Part shown: positions 22,975 through 35,236 of the stretch, piece by piece | Position numbering within the stretch: position 1 is the first letter of the stretch | Layout: each line of letters begins with the position of its first letter | NCBI RefSeq assembly: GCF_001411555.2 | Contig: NC_049901.1 | Coordinates: 42,896,302-42,960,301, forward strand | Direction of reading: 5' to 3' | DNA length: 64,000 nucleotides | From: Juglans regia | Taxonomy: Eukaryota; Streptophyta; Magnoliopsida; Fagales; Juglandaceae | Program-made: the position numbers and the translations under genes | The notes under the pieces: generated by a model | The model's database searches: none | The model's input: the letters and a program-made list of their open reading frames with translations, nothing else | Told to the model about the DNA's origin: nothing

Positions 22975-25053
22975 TCTAAAAAAAACACAAAAACATCTGC
23001 AATTAAACTTTAAAAAGAAGCCAACTTATTAAAAATTATTAAAAATAAATATTACTACTTGTATGTTGATTGGATATTGGTTGCCAACTAGATATGGCAG
23101 AAAAGTCAGTGACCACACAGACACTGGTCCATAGTAACCAGACATGTAATTTGGGATGTTTGGACAAGTTGATGGTATGGTCCTAATATGTCATTGGATA
23201 AAGTTATTGATGTATTTTGAAAATAAATATCAACTCAACAAATTCCAATGTTATTGATATATTAAATGATATAACATACTACGGATGAAGGATTTGAGCT
23301 AAATAGTGTTAGCGTAGATGGTTGTTCTTTCCCGTTTCCCATGCTGAGAAGGAGACAAATGCATTCTCAATATAAATATTGTATAATTCAAACCACATTC
23401 AAATCTATGACATTAAAATCCGAGTAAGAAATATAACCAATTTAAAATCCAAGTAAGAAATCTTTGCATTATGTATGTTGATAAAGTTATCAAGAAATAT
23501 GAATTTGATCCTCTAAATCAAGCAAGTATTTTTAGATCAATATATAAGAGCAAACTTGTAAAAGGAGAAACAAAGTTAACCCCCAATGACATTCCTACAA
23601 TTCACAAGTTATGTTTCTCTTGGCAACAAGATGCATCTCAAGGTATGTTTCCCTTTTTTAGTCAAAATCTAGCATTTCATATGTATTCAACTACAATTTT
23701 ACTAACATATTCGATCCAAATGGTCGTTTAATTAATTTATAGGGATCAAGCCTTCCGAGTATAGCCCTGTTGGCTGAGAAATGTAGTCTACTGTGAGCAA
23801 TGGGAATGGAGTTCTAGCAGATACTCATTTGCTCCCTGTTTCACATATTGGTTACACTAATGGCCAACATGTCTTGGCTTACATTCGCAGTACCAAAACA
23901 CAGATGCACTTAGGTATGCTGGACCGCTTAATGATTTTTGTGGAAAGTTGTCGAAAAGAGGTAAAATTTTCAGACAAGACATTTTTTTTGTCTTCATCTT
24001 TAGGGCACCTCATGGTATACTTTGCCTAAATTTGTGGGGTAAAAACAAATTGGTCTGAAGGAGTCAGATTTGCATTGATGCATCGGATCCATGCATATTT
24101 GCTATCTTTTACATTAATGCTATAAAAGTAACAATATGATAACTTATTATTACCTCTTCGAATAATTTTCACTGAGATGATGGCCTGACCCAGATCCACC
24201 CACGAACTCTGCAGTGCTTGTGCCAAAATACCTAATAACCTGTTCAATACAGAGCCACTCATTAAAAAAAAATTTAAAACGAAATCTGAACAATGTCTGA
24301 AGAAATGTGTAAAAAATGTCACCAATAATGTTTGGAGGACCGGGTTGAAGAACCGAATCACTGTGAACCCCTCACAGTGACCGTAGACCTCTCTCTCACC
24401 CACGATGCCGCGACTCAGAGATCTGGACTATGTGACGATGACAACCCCAACAAACAGACGGCGACCAAAGACGGAATGAACGACAGCGACCAAAGCCAGA
24501 ATGCGCGACCGCAGACCTCTCTCTCACCCACGATGCCGTGACTCAGAGATCTGGATTATGTGACGATGACAACCCCAACAAACGAATGGCGACCAAAGAC
24601 GGAATGAACCACAGCGACCAAAGCTAGAATGCGCTGCTGGAACTCTTTGGTTTCACTCTACGAAAGAGTTTGCATCGCATGATGTTTCAAATTCCCTCCT
24701 TTTATCCTATTTGTGTCTTTTTTTTTAAAAAAAAAAATAATAATAACGGCTGATGTGGCATACGCGATGCCACGACAGGGACGTAGGCTGGTTGTCTCTA
24801 GACTTATTGTTAATTAAATGGGTCAAACTCTAAAATCCGAACCAGCTTGTTTAATTAGTGAGCGACATGACTCTTAACCCGTTTAGTAGTTAATCTTTAT
24901 TGAATTAACCTTGATACAACTCATTTAACCCGTTTAACCCACTTTAACCTTATATTATTTTTAACCCAATTAATATAATTTTATATATAATACAAGGATA
25001 ATTACAACTAGATTCATAATAAAGTATTTTATTATCAATAGTCAAATCAATAA
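22975..25053. other. Spacer, probable MULE flank, and older repeat
   Basis: No gene recognised. A plus-strand open stretch at 23471-23641 (KVIKKYEFDPLNQASIFRS) followed by a GT donor looks protein-like but matches nothing I know. The stretch at 24379-24634 is a tandem duplication (listed separately). The stretch at 24800-25048, with repeated AACCCGTTTAACCC-type words, looks like an older transposon into which the solo LTR landed. Confidence 0.5.
24379..24634. repeat. 128-bp unit tandemly duplicated
   Basis: The unit starts GACCGTAGACCTCTCTCTC at 24379 and again, with one change, at 24507. Both copies carry CACCCACGATGCC, ACTCAGAGATCTGGA, TGTGACGATGACAACCCC and AAAGACGGAATGAA. The copies differ at only a few positions, so the duplication is fairly young. 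Confidence 0.9.
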
Positions 25054-27714
25054 TGTAACATTCTGTATTTTAGTGTATTTTTAATTGAAAAATTATTTGT
25101 TATTAATTTAAAAATTTATTCTCTTATTTTAAAATTGATTGGATTTTTAGTGGGTTTATTTTTATGATTTTAATTTTGTGAAAATTATTCTGAAGTGCTT
25201 TCTTATAATTGATTATTGTAATACATTTAAATTGTTTTTCATATTAAATTAACTTATTGTTGGGTTTAATTATTTATTTTCATTTTAATCATTACGTTTG
25301 AATTATTTTATTTTACTTGCTGTTTTAAAATCGTTTCCATTGGATCATTTTTGTTACCCACGATATGAGGATTGGACCTCATTTCTTTCCCTATATTTTC
25401 TCTTTCCTCTTTTCTTTTTCTTCTTTTTTTCTTTTCCTTCTTTTTCTTTTCTTTTTCTCCTCTCCTCTCTTGCGCGCCGCACGACTCTCCCCCTCCCTCT
25501 CTCCGTCCGTTCCTTCATCCACCCAGCCCCGCCGCCTCGCGCCGCCGTGCGCGATACCGCCCGGCCCATCGTCCTCCCCAGCCACCGGCGATCACCCTCC
25601 TGTAATCTCAACCCCAACCGCGCTGCCGTTAGCTCCCACGCGCATCACCAAGCCGCGGCACTCCTTGCGCTGCTGCGCCGCCGTTGCGCCACCTCTGGCC
25701 ACCATCTTCTCACCACATCATCCTCGACCTCCTAGCAACCTAATGGACCCAACCCCACCTCCGATCTGTTACCGGTGAAGCCCCACCATCAACATTTCCA
25801 TTTTGGATATTTTAGCCTTCGACCGCCCTCTACGCCGCCACCCACGGCCAACCACCATCACCACTAGCTTCACCGACATCCTTAAGCCATACCCTATCAA
25901 TCTCGGGTCTTCGTTTGCACCTGTTCAAAAGTGAGTTTTTGAGACCCACGGCCACAGTGCATTTGACACTGTTTTGTTGCTGCGTTGCCGCTTCTAGTAC
26001 CTCCGTAATCTTTCAAAAATTATATTATAGAATTGCAAGTATTTTTTCCAAAGAACTTGTGAGATTTAAATGTATTTTTGCGCTAATTCATATTTACTGT
26101 GAATTTGTTGGTTGTGCCGGGCTGAGTCCGAGGAGTAAGGGGGTCGGTTGGATTTGATGATGGAGTTATTTGTGTGAGATTGGTTTATGCTATGAAATTT
26201 GTTGGTTGTTTCGGGTTTAAATATTGGTGTTTTGAGTTTAACGTTGGTCATGGTGAATATTGGTGATTTTTAGGAAGTGATGATATATTTTGGGATTATG
26301 AGGGTTTTAAGTGTTGAGATATTAAAATAGGTTATTTTAGAAGCTTAGGCTTAAATATCGAAATCCGTGATTGATTGAAAACTTACGGAAGTTATGTGAT
26401 TATTTTTATAAGTGACGATTTATATTCGACCCGACATTTTGAGAAAAATTCTGAAAAGCTAAGTTGTCCAGGTAAGCGGGGTTCCTATGCTAGGTTTTAT
26501 ACAAGTTAATAAGACTGAGGTTGATTTTATAAAAACTTGCATATTTTGTGATATGATGGGAACTTGTGAAAACAAAGATCAACCTCGGTCACTTATCTGT
26601 ATTATTCATGAAATCTGTGTGAAAAAGGAAAAATATGTTCTGACATGCATTGTGTAGACATGAACTAAATTCTATCATGTGGTTTCTAAAATCTGAAAAA
26701 GGGAGCGATATTGAGAATATAGAAAATTGTGCATTTATTTAGAAAGATGTTTTGGCTTTTGTTGTCAGTGTGTGTAAACTGTCTGATTCTGTTTTGGTAC
26801 TCTGTATTATTTTGATATAACATCTGAAAACCTTTGGCATGGTGTACTGGTATTTGTATCTGACTTTGTCTTTGCTCTGCTCTATTATGCTCTGCTTTGT
26901 TTGGATTGGTACCAATTTCTCTGTCTCTGAGTGCACCCACTTTGGAAACAATGTGGTTTTATTGTGGTATTTCCTGTGTGCACACTTGGGGCTCCGAGAA
27001 GAATAAAGGAAAGATTTCACCTCTGTATTTGCCTGGTTTGGCCACCGGGGTTAGCACAACCCTACCACGGGGGTGAAACATGGTATTTGCTCTGTGTGAT
27101 GCTCTGTTTTGATCTGATGATGATACTCAGTTTATGTTATGCCAAAGTATTATGGGTTTTACGTGTCTTAAAACCATCGCTCTGTTACTTTTGAAAATAT
27201 GTTCTGCTCTGCATAATAACTTTGAAAAATGTTTTGTTCTGCATGCTATACTTTGTAAATGCTCATGTTTACACGCTAGCATATGTCCTCTGCTTACTGA
27301 GTTATTGATAACTCACCCCCTATCTTCATAATATTTTTCAGATGATGTGGAGAGTCCAACTGAGGATCTGGATTAGATTGGCGAGAATGATTAAGCTGGG
27401 AGAAGATGTTAGAAGAAGGAATTCTGATGTCCTTTAGTTTTAATGTCTTTTAGATTTAATTATATCTTGGACTTGGGTTTTAGTAAGACTTATGAAAGTA
27501 TTAGTTTGGTTTGTTATGACTACTGGGAGATTTTAGACTCCTTAGTTTATTTTGCTGCAGTAATGATTTTGTAGAGTTTTCAATGTGGTTATTTAGAGTA
27601 CATGAGATTGAGTTTTGCTATTTAAGTTTTGGAGTTTTATTTAGTTATGTTGGGAAACATGTTCTCAAGTGACGGCTAGTAATTCTCCAGGCCAACCGGA
27701 TTTGGGACGTTACA
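25054..27714. mobile_element. Solo LTR (probably Ty3/Gypsy type), 2661 bp
   Basis: The element starts TGTAAC and ends GTTACA, so it has TG...CA ends within a 6-bp inverted repeat. It is flanked by the perfect 5-bp duplication AATAA (25049-25053 and 27715-27719). No internal domain, primer-binding site or second LTR is present. The left part has a CT-rich then GC-rich stretch (25380-25880) that yields long but low-complexity open frames on both strands; these are not genes. The middle has TTAGCACAACCCTACCACGG, a motif I associate with large Gypsy LTRs of dicots. A single LTR with an intact target duplication is what unequal recombination between the two LTRs of a full element leaves. Confidence 0.82.
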
Positions 27715-27719
27715 AATAA

Positions 27720-28087
27720 TATATAAGAAAATTAATATTTTCATACAATAAAATAATATATTAACAAAAAAATTTAATAATTTGAAATATAACGTAATCA
27801 AATGCTAATATTAATATAAAATATTCTCAACAATAAAAAATATATATATAAGACAAAACATTTATAAAATCTAAAAATAGAATTTATTCGTATTATACAG
27901 AATGATTGTAGATTTTTTAGGTGGACTTGCAATTGACTCGTTTATTAATTATGTCTTATCGAGTCAACCTATTTCGATCCAAATTCATTTATATCAAATT
28001 CAAGCCTACTTAGTTTGTACCATATTTATATCAAATTTACATATTGTATAATAAATCGTCAACCGTACTTATCAAGAGTGTTGATAA

Positions 28088-28119
<32 letters not shown>

Positions 28120-28285
28120 TTAATAATAAGTAATATTAAATATTATTATATAAGCATCGTTTGTTCATTTTAAAAAAAATAATAGTTATTATTAAAAAAT
28201 TAATTTTTTTTTATATAAATCGGTTTACGCTTGCACATTTTATTACTACTTCAAAATATCATTTCTATTGATGTTATTGGCTGGG
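27720..28285. other. AT-rich spacer
   Basis: No gene seen. It probably continues the older element interrupted by the solo LTR. An (AAT)n microsatellite lies at about 28087-28118. Confidence 0.6.
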
Positions 28286-28289
28286 AGTA

Positions 28290-29750
28290 ATTTTATGATC
28301 TCATGCGTATGTGGGCTCTCTCGGTCGCTCACTCTCACTCCTGGTATATCTCTGCACTTCCCTCTTCTCCAGCTCCTACGGTTTCTATCCAATACCCACG
28401 GGTAACTCGCTCTCTCTGATTTTATCTTTTGATTTTGACAAAGTATTGCGTGATTGTTATATTATTGTATTTTTTAGATTGATTAGTTCTCTTTGTATTT
28501 GATTGCCAAATACGAGTACAAGTTGTCTCTTAGTTGGCTTATTGTATTTGTATCTTTGGGCTCTGTACAAATCGAATTTGTCGACTTTGTTTGATTTCAT
28601 TTGATGCTCGTGTTAACATTTTGCTTAGTCCGGAATCAGTCGGCGGCGTTTTTGCTATGACTTTTTTTTTTTTTCTTTTTTGTTATTGCTTGTTCGCCTT
28701 TTTGCTCCAATTTATTGTTGCTTTGCATTCCGGAATTTTGATACTTTTGACCGAAATACTGGTGATATGCATTAGTTGTGAATGGGTTCTCTTAAATGAT
28801 TGATACTGTCATTTTATTTTATGCCTTTACTTGTTGTCCTTAACAAAATGGTGTTTTTGGGTTTTTCTTACTAAAGAAAAATTCCCATAGGGAGGCTATC
28901 TTACTGTTGCTGTTGCGATATTTGGTTGTTTTTTATATGATGGCCTACTTATTTTAATTAAATTTGTTCTCGTGTCCTGTTTTGATGCCTGCTTCCGATA
29001 TTCTATCTTTGGTTGCGTTTATGCAATGTATAATCTGATAATGTCCAATGAAATTGGTTAATGTAATGTGCATGTTGTTTTGGTTAGCTTCATGTGAGGC
29101 AGTTATTATTTGCTTATATTTGATGTTTGTTGCATTTAGTTTAGTTTGCATTTATTTCTTTTATTATTACTCTTATGCCATTGGATCAAAGTTTTTCCTT
29201 GGTAACATATCGTACCCTATGCATTGGGGCAGTGTTAGTTCCAGGTTGACCACATGTTGATTGAGTTGTCTTTGATGTCATGGTTATTGTTTCCCGTTCT
29301 TGGTCGCTTTACACATTTTCATTCAACTTGGTAATAATTGATGGCTTGTCTTTTACGCAAATTGAAACAAGAAATGTGTAAAGCACACGGGTAATCGCTG
29401 CAACATGTAGGCTAAAACATCCCATTCTCTCATTGGATATTTTGAGCATGGACATGAGATTGAGCAAGGGCAGGCCAAAATCCCCAGAATTGCCTTTTTA
29501 TTTTATCAAGCTTGGTGAGCAATCTTATCTTGCTCGAGGAACTTATCGAATAATGAAGCATGCGGTACCTACTATAAAGAATGTTATATCTTATCATAGG
29601 TCTAAACAGCTAGTAAGCTGTATGGAATTAGCAATTAATAGGCCACATCATATTTGATGTGTTAATTATACAAATTTAACTTTGTGGGCTTTGTTATGAT
29701 GGTCTTTATTATTCAAATAGCATGTAACTGAAGTTTGATTTTGTATTGGC
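28290..29750 (+). other. Probable 5' UTR exon and leader intron of the cis-prenyltransferase gene
   Basis: A pyrimidine-rich stretch (CTCTCTCGGTCGCTCACTC) from about 28310 ends near 28401 at a good donor (CCCACGG|GTAACTCG). It is followed by about 1.35 kb of T-rich intron-like sequence and an acceptor (TATTGGCAG) at 29742-29750. The coding ATG lies 48 bases beyond. The first-exon start is not determined. This is inferred from splice signals and base composition only. Confidence 0.5.
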
Positions 29751-29797
29751 AGGTTATTTTGGTTCTGAGATTTAGCATTTATACAAGGTTTCTAAGG

Positions 29798-30670
29798 ATG
29801 GAGAAAGGTGGCAGGATTAGGATAAACTGTATCTTTGAGAACTTGGTTACTTTCCTGCGCAGATGTATCTTTTATGTTCTTTCTGTTGGTCCCATTCCTT
29901 ATCATATTGCCTTTATCATGGATGGAAATTGTAGATATGCAAAAAAACAGAATTTTATGGAAGGGAATGGACGTAGTGTTGGATTTTTGGCTCTCTTGTC
30001 CATGCTCAAGTACTGCTATGAGTTGGGTGTGAAATATGTGACAATATATGCTTTCAGCATTGATAACTTCAAACGACAACCTGAAGAAGTTCAATCTTTG
30101 ATGGATCTGATGCAGTTAAAAATTGAAGGACTAATCAAAGAAGTAAGCGTAGTAAATCGCTATGGAGTTCGAGTGCACTTTATAGGGAACCTAAAATTAT
30201 TGAGTGAACCTGTCAGGTTGGCAGCAGAGAGGGCTATGCTGGCCACTGCCAATAACTCCAAGGCGGTATTGTCAGTATGTGTTGCATACACTTCCACCAA
30301 TGAGATTGTGCATGCTGTCCAAAAATCATGCGAACAAAAGTGGGAGGAGATCAGTATATTGGATGCAAGTGGATCTGGTTATGGCTTAACTGAAGTTGTA
30401 TTGAGTGAGAAGGATGAAAGGGAGAACCTTACTAATTTAATAGATATTGAAAAGCATATGTATATGGCAGTTGCACCTGATCCTGATATCTTAATCCGTA
30501 CTTCTGGGGAGACCCGCTTGAGCAATTTTCTTCTTTGGCAGACTGCATACTGTTCCTTGTATTCGCCTTACGTGCTTTGGCCAGAAATTGGATTTAGACA
30601 TTTCCTTTGGGCAATCTTGAACTTCCAGCAGAATCACTTTTATTTGGAGAAAAGAAGGAAACAGTTGTAA
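29798..30670 (+). CDS. cis-Prenyltransferase / dehydrodolichyl diphosphate synthase-like
   Basis: Uninterrupted 290-residue frame. The family adds cis-isoprene units (IPP) to an allylic diphosphate on the ER to make dolichol or polyprenol precursors. Region I is YHIAFIMDGNCRYAKK (35-50), with catalytic-type D42 and N44. The middle has SMLKYCYELGVKYVTIYAFS and IDNFKRQPEEV, then GVRVHFIGNL. The C-terminal IPP-binding region is PDPDILIRTSGETRLSNFLL, with R234 and R240, then LWPEIG with the metal-linked Glu. Two deviations stand out. The usual DGNRR is DGNCR (C45), and the usual GHRAG following the first helix is GRSVG (58-62), losing a conserved His. Length is normal and no frame damage is seen. 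The ATG at 29798 is chosen because MEKGG... starts where DPS proteins start, and the codons before it include the splice acceptor. It could be a functional paralogue, a catalytically weak partner subunit, or an early pseudogene. Confidence 0.88.
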   Translation: MEKGGRIRINCIFENLVTFLRRCIFYVLSVGPIPYHIAFIMDGNCRYAKKQNFMEGNGRSVGFLALLSMLKYCYELGVKYVTIYAFSIDNFKRQPEEVQSLMDLMQLKIEGLIKEVSVVNRYGVRVHFIGNLKLLSEPVRLAAERAMLATANNSKAVLSVCVAYTSTNEIVHAVQKSCEQKWEEISILDASGSGYGLTEVVLSEKDERENLTNLIDIEKHMYMAVAPDPDILIRTSGETRLSNFLLWQTAYCSLYSPYVLWPEIGFRHFLWAILNFQQNHFYLEKRRKQL

Positions 30671-33588
30671 ATATTGTGGATTCCCACATTTTGGGACTCT
30701 AATGTGATTTTACTGGTGGATCTCTTTGTCTTCTTTAACCAAACTTTGTTACAAAATCAGATTACAACATTGGCTGGAACCTTTTTTTCAGTGTCTGTCT
30801 TGGTCAGCACTTGAGAATATAAAACAATATATGGATATTTCGTTTTAATGCCATAGGATATGCTTTGGTCTAACAAACGTTTTGAATGATACATTCATGC
30901 GAAGAATTACTATTTTGGGTGCATGATGACAGATACTTAAATGCTAACAAGGATCCCATTGCATTAATATACTCTCTTTAATCTTTTCTGCCAAATGATA
31001 CTGACATCATGAACTAAAGTGTGATCATCTCATAAAACAGCAAATGGATTGTAGGTTAGTTTTAGATTTAAGTTCTAATCCAAATCAGTCCAACTTCTGG
31101 CATTCTGTGTGCTCTTATTTCCACGACAACCAAGAAAGTGCTATATTTGTATGTTTGATTTGGATTTTGATGCTAATTCATTTAACAGGTTTTCTGCACT
31201 TACATTTTCAGGTAATGAAGTCTGTAAGAGTTATATTGTCATCAGGAACTAGTATGCCTTCATATTAAAGATTTTTAAGAACCCGTTGTGTTTGATGGTT
31301 GACTTGTGTACAATGTCTCATCTAGTCATCTGAAAGTGAAACTGAGACTCAGATGTATTTGTTTACACTCCAGACAGAGAACATGAGATGTACATGGACC
31401 AAAAACCATGGTAGCGGGAGTTGGTACTAGTTGAAATCAGGGACTCTCTTTGGTGGTGGGAATGGGGAGGATATAGTTGGGTGGTGGATTCAATGCAGTG
31501 TCACACAGGAAGTGTGGGGTGGTAGCTGTGTTGTTGGCACAACTTCATGTTTGGCATCATTGTTTATTTTTATTTTTCAGTATATAGGGTTGACTGTCAA
31601 GACTCGTCTGTAAATAGTATTTTACTTTTGTTTCATATATTCAATTACCATAATCATAGTTCTGTCATCATAAGAATGTTTAGCTGTTTCATAGGCTATC
31701 CCATCCACAGGTACATGTTGTATGTTTCTGCAGAGCATTTGCTTGTTAGAGGAAGGTAATCTGAATTGAGTCTAAGAACACGCATTTGCTCTACTGGCTT
31801 TTCGGGTCATCACTATTCCTGCACAGTTCTAACCTGTCGCATTGTATCTATGATGTCTCGTCCCGCTAAGTTGGTTCTTACTTTTCTTCTTTTCTTGCAA
31901 GGAACATTGACTGGCTTTCAGGCTCATGGGTATGCAAGCGAGTTCTTTACAGTAGGATATTGGACAATGTCAACTGCATCACATGTCAAGCCCACAAAGT
32001 GCAAAGAGAGGGAGTGGGGGGAGAGAGAGCTAGAGAATGGAGACCATGGGTATGCAAGTGTGTTGAGTGTGTGTGTGCAGTCGTTGCTGGTGTTCTTTTA
32101 TCCAAGATTATTGGGTTTAAGTATGTTGATGTTTTTTTACACATTAGTTGTGATTTCTGCATATTTCCAGCACTTATTTGGCACACTTTATTTTGGCAAT
32201 TAGGATCATGGAGCAGTGGTTTCAGCAGAGCAATAGCTAATTTGTGGGTAACATTAATATTTTAGGTAATTTGCTTCTTTCTCTGTTTTACGATAATCAT
32301 ATTATGCTATAACATGACCCTTTTTAAAAAAAAAAAAAATCTCGGTGAGTAAGACTTTAAATTAGTTTTATTCAATGTACTCTTAGCCATGGGGAACCCT
32401 GTCAGCATGACACTGAAGCTATGGCAACTTCAATGAAATTTTCCTGAAGCCAAAGAGATAATGATGCCTCCTTGAGCAGACCAAAATAAATTAGAGGGCC
32501 TATTTTCTGTTAAGCCTTTTCTTTCCACATTTCTGCAAATTGCATGTGGAAAACTGACCTTTGTATGCATGTTATATTCTTTCAATGTTGGAATTTTTGG
32601 AATCATTGATTGCTTCTTTTGTTATGTAAATGACCAGTTGTATGGGATCTGTTCTTGAAAACTGACCTTTGTTGCTTTCTTGAGATCCCGTATCTTTTTC
32701 TTTTTGTGAAGAATTAAATTCTTTATCTTCTCTTTGTTAATAACTGTAAGGAAAAGTAAATTGGCTCTCTTAAAGTTGCTCTACAGGTGGTAGGATGGCT
32801 TATTTGAAGACCATACTAATCAAGCTCAGACTTATTCATAGGTTAGCCCTTATTTGAATAAATGCTTTGAATATATATATTTGGCAGTTTTTAAGTTTCA
32901 AATGTAATTCCAAGCTAAATGGTGGATCCCATCTCCAGGACACCTTTTATGCAGATACTCGTCTTTTTCAACATCATATTATTCAGAGCTCTTGTTTGTG
33001 TCTTCTTTGTTATTCAGATAACAAATTGCATGTGATTGTCGTCATTGGATACTGACCTATGATGTTTGTCTTGATTCTTCTCTCTCTCTCTCTCTCTTTA
33101 GTAAACATATGTCGGTTGATTAATAGATGTTAGTGCATAAGCCAGCAATAGATCTGTCTTGCTTTAGGTTTGCAGTTAATCTTTTTTTTTTGGGGTTAAT
33201 TCAAACGTTGTTGAGTCCTCATGGAACTTTAAAATATTGTCTTTTGCTCCTTGTTCTTCCAACTCTTTACAGATAAAAGATAAATGATTCAAAACTGAGT
33301 TGCACATTTTCTTTCTATAAATATAGTTAAATAACCATATATAGGTATTAGGTAATATGTACAGGCGGAAAAATAAGTGCACTTTTTTGTCTTTATATTG
33401 CTCAAATTATAGGTGGTTTTCTCTGCCAATAGGAGCCTTTTGCGTAACTATTTCTAGACTAATTTTAAGTGAAGGTTGCCCAAGTGACTTAGTTTGTGAA
33501 GAAAGCCATAGAGTTTCCTCCTCTTTTTTCTCCCCCACCATCATTTCGACCAATACATGAAACAAAAGCTATCATGACTTTGTTTTAT

Positions 33589-33632
33589 AAAAGTTTCAGT
33601 CCTATCACAAAAAAAAAAAAAAAAGTTTCAGT
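33589..33632 (+). mobile_element. Tail-only retroposon footprint with 12-bp TSD
   Basis: AAAAGTTTCAGT at 33589-33600 is repeated at 33621-33632. The 20 bases between are CCTATCAC followed by twelve A. The TATC-poly(A) core echoes the LINE 3' end seen in the ATG9 introns. The repeat starts with four A, so the right border of the A-tail is ambiguous. Confidence 0.6.
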
Positions 33633-35039
33633 ACCATTGCAATGAAGGACCACCATTGTTAACCGACAAAGAAAAAGCATCATAGAATATTATCCAAAGT
33701 TTGAATTCGCATCCACTTGATAACCTGCAGATTTGGACGTTGATTTAATCCCTCCCCAAAAGAAAAAACCAAACTTAGGGCTAGTTTGGGTAGGCTACTG
33801 TTTATTATTTTATTACTATTTAATATTCTGTTGTTATTTTTTTACTACTATACATCATCTTACTGTCCAAACACGGAACTAACATCAGTGGTAGGACCAC
33901 CATTATAATGATCTGCTTCAGATATTATTTACTTCTCAAATGTTATTCGGCAGTCTATTTCTCAGCTGGTTAACATAATACTATTGAGCTTTTGTTTTCA
34001 GTTTTAATGACAGTTAATACTCCCCGCCACCACCACCACCACCACCACCGTGGAACCACTTCCTCTAGAATCACCACTTGTCACCGCCACTTGCCAATAC
34101 CCATCACGTCCAATCTTTCACGTACCATCATCACTGTAAGTTGTAACCACAACCCCTCAATTTTCAGTAGCAATTTGTCACCATTCTTTTGTACCTTAAA
34201 TTTGTACGGTTATAGGTGGGTGCATATTGAGCTGTTTTCGTCCTTCCTTTGGCAGGTTCTTCAAAGCCAATTGGGGCATCCAAACTATTTTTGGGCATCC
34301 AAACTATTTTTGGGCATCCGAGAGATCTAGGGAAGATTGAGCACTTTGACATGCACGTTCGTAGTTATTGCCGGCCAACCGACAGGCACTACATAAATAA
34401 TAATGGACCAACATATGTTCTTTAACGTACGTGGTGGTGGGTTTCTTTTATCTTACGGTATTTTACATTAATATTTTTCCTCCATTTTTTTGTCATCTAC
34501 TGATATTTAGCCATTGACAACGTAGTGTTGCTGATCAATATGCATGCCTAGCCATATCAACTTTGGATTGAGATTTTTTTCTAATTTTTTAACCCAAACA
34601 CTTTCTACAAATTTACAATACGTAGACTTCACTGTATTTAGATCCGTATTATCTACGGAAAGTATTTAATACATTGTAGTTTACATATTATATAGTCTAT
34701 CTCTATTCAAATTGTAGAAAGTATTTGAATAAAAACATTGCGAGAAATCTTAATCCTTATGACCTCACTATCAGCCTCAACATTTGGCATTAACATATCA
34801 TATGGTCGATCTTACATCTAACACATTCTAATTATATTTTCTTCTGTTTCAAAATGGGATCCAACGTAAAATTGTGAACATTTCAACCTAACTAGTGGTT
34901 GAACAAGTTAACAGTATAAAGGTGAAAACTGAGAAGGAATTATGCTCGCCGACGCAATAGCATGACCTCACTCACTCATCTATCCCATTATTTTTCAATA
35001 ATTTTGTTTTTTGTTTTTAGCGACGAATGATGTTGACAT

Positions 35040-35236
35040 AGATGTTCTCATTCGTTTTTATAAAATTTTTTTATCTCATTTTATTTAATTATTATAATTT
35101 TTTTAAAAATTTACATATAAAATAAAATAAAAAATTTAATTTTTTTAAATTTTTTAAAAAATAATATAAAAAAATATTATATTAATATATTTTTTAATTT
35201 TTAATTTTTATGTCAATTCATCTCATCAAACGAAGC
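35040..35236. mobile_element. MITE family A, copy 2
   Basis: It has the family layout: TATCTCATTTTATTTAATTA near the left, an extremely AT-rich core, and AATTCATCTCATCAAACGAAG at the right end. It lies 250-490 bp upstream of the first ERF gene and so could sit in its promoter. Confidence 0.65.

Noticed and set aside
23471..24029. Possible Copia protease/gag relic (LLPVSHIGYTN)
   Set aside because: The LPISHIG-like word alone is too short. No zinc knuckle, integrase or LTR lies nearby.
25298..25778. Long overlapping open frames on both strands rich in Phe/Ser/Pro/Arg
   Set aside because: They lie in a CT-rich then GC-rich part of the solo LTR. Several frames on both strands are open at once, composition is low-complexity and no domain is visible.
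31766..32265. Open frames of 145 and 101 codons downstream of the prenyltransferase
   Set aside because: They overlap in different frames and have no recognisable motif, no clear promoter and no coding texture. Possibly 3' UTR or non-coding RNA, but nothing supports that directly.
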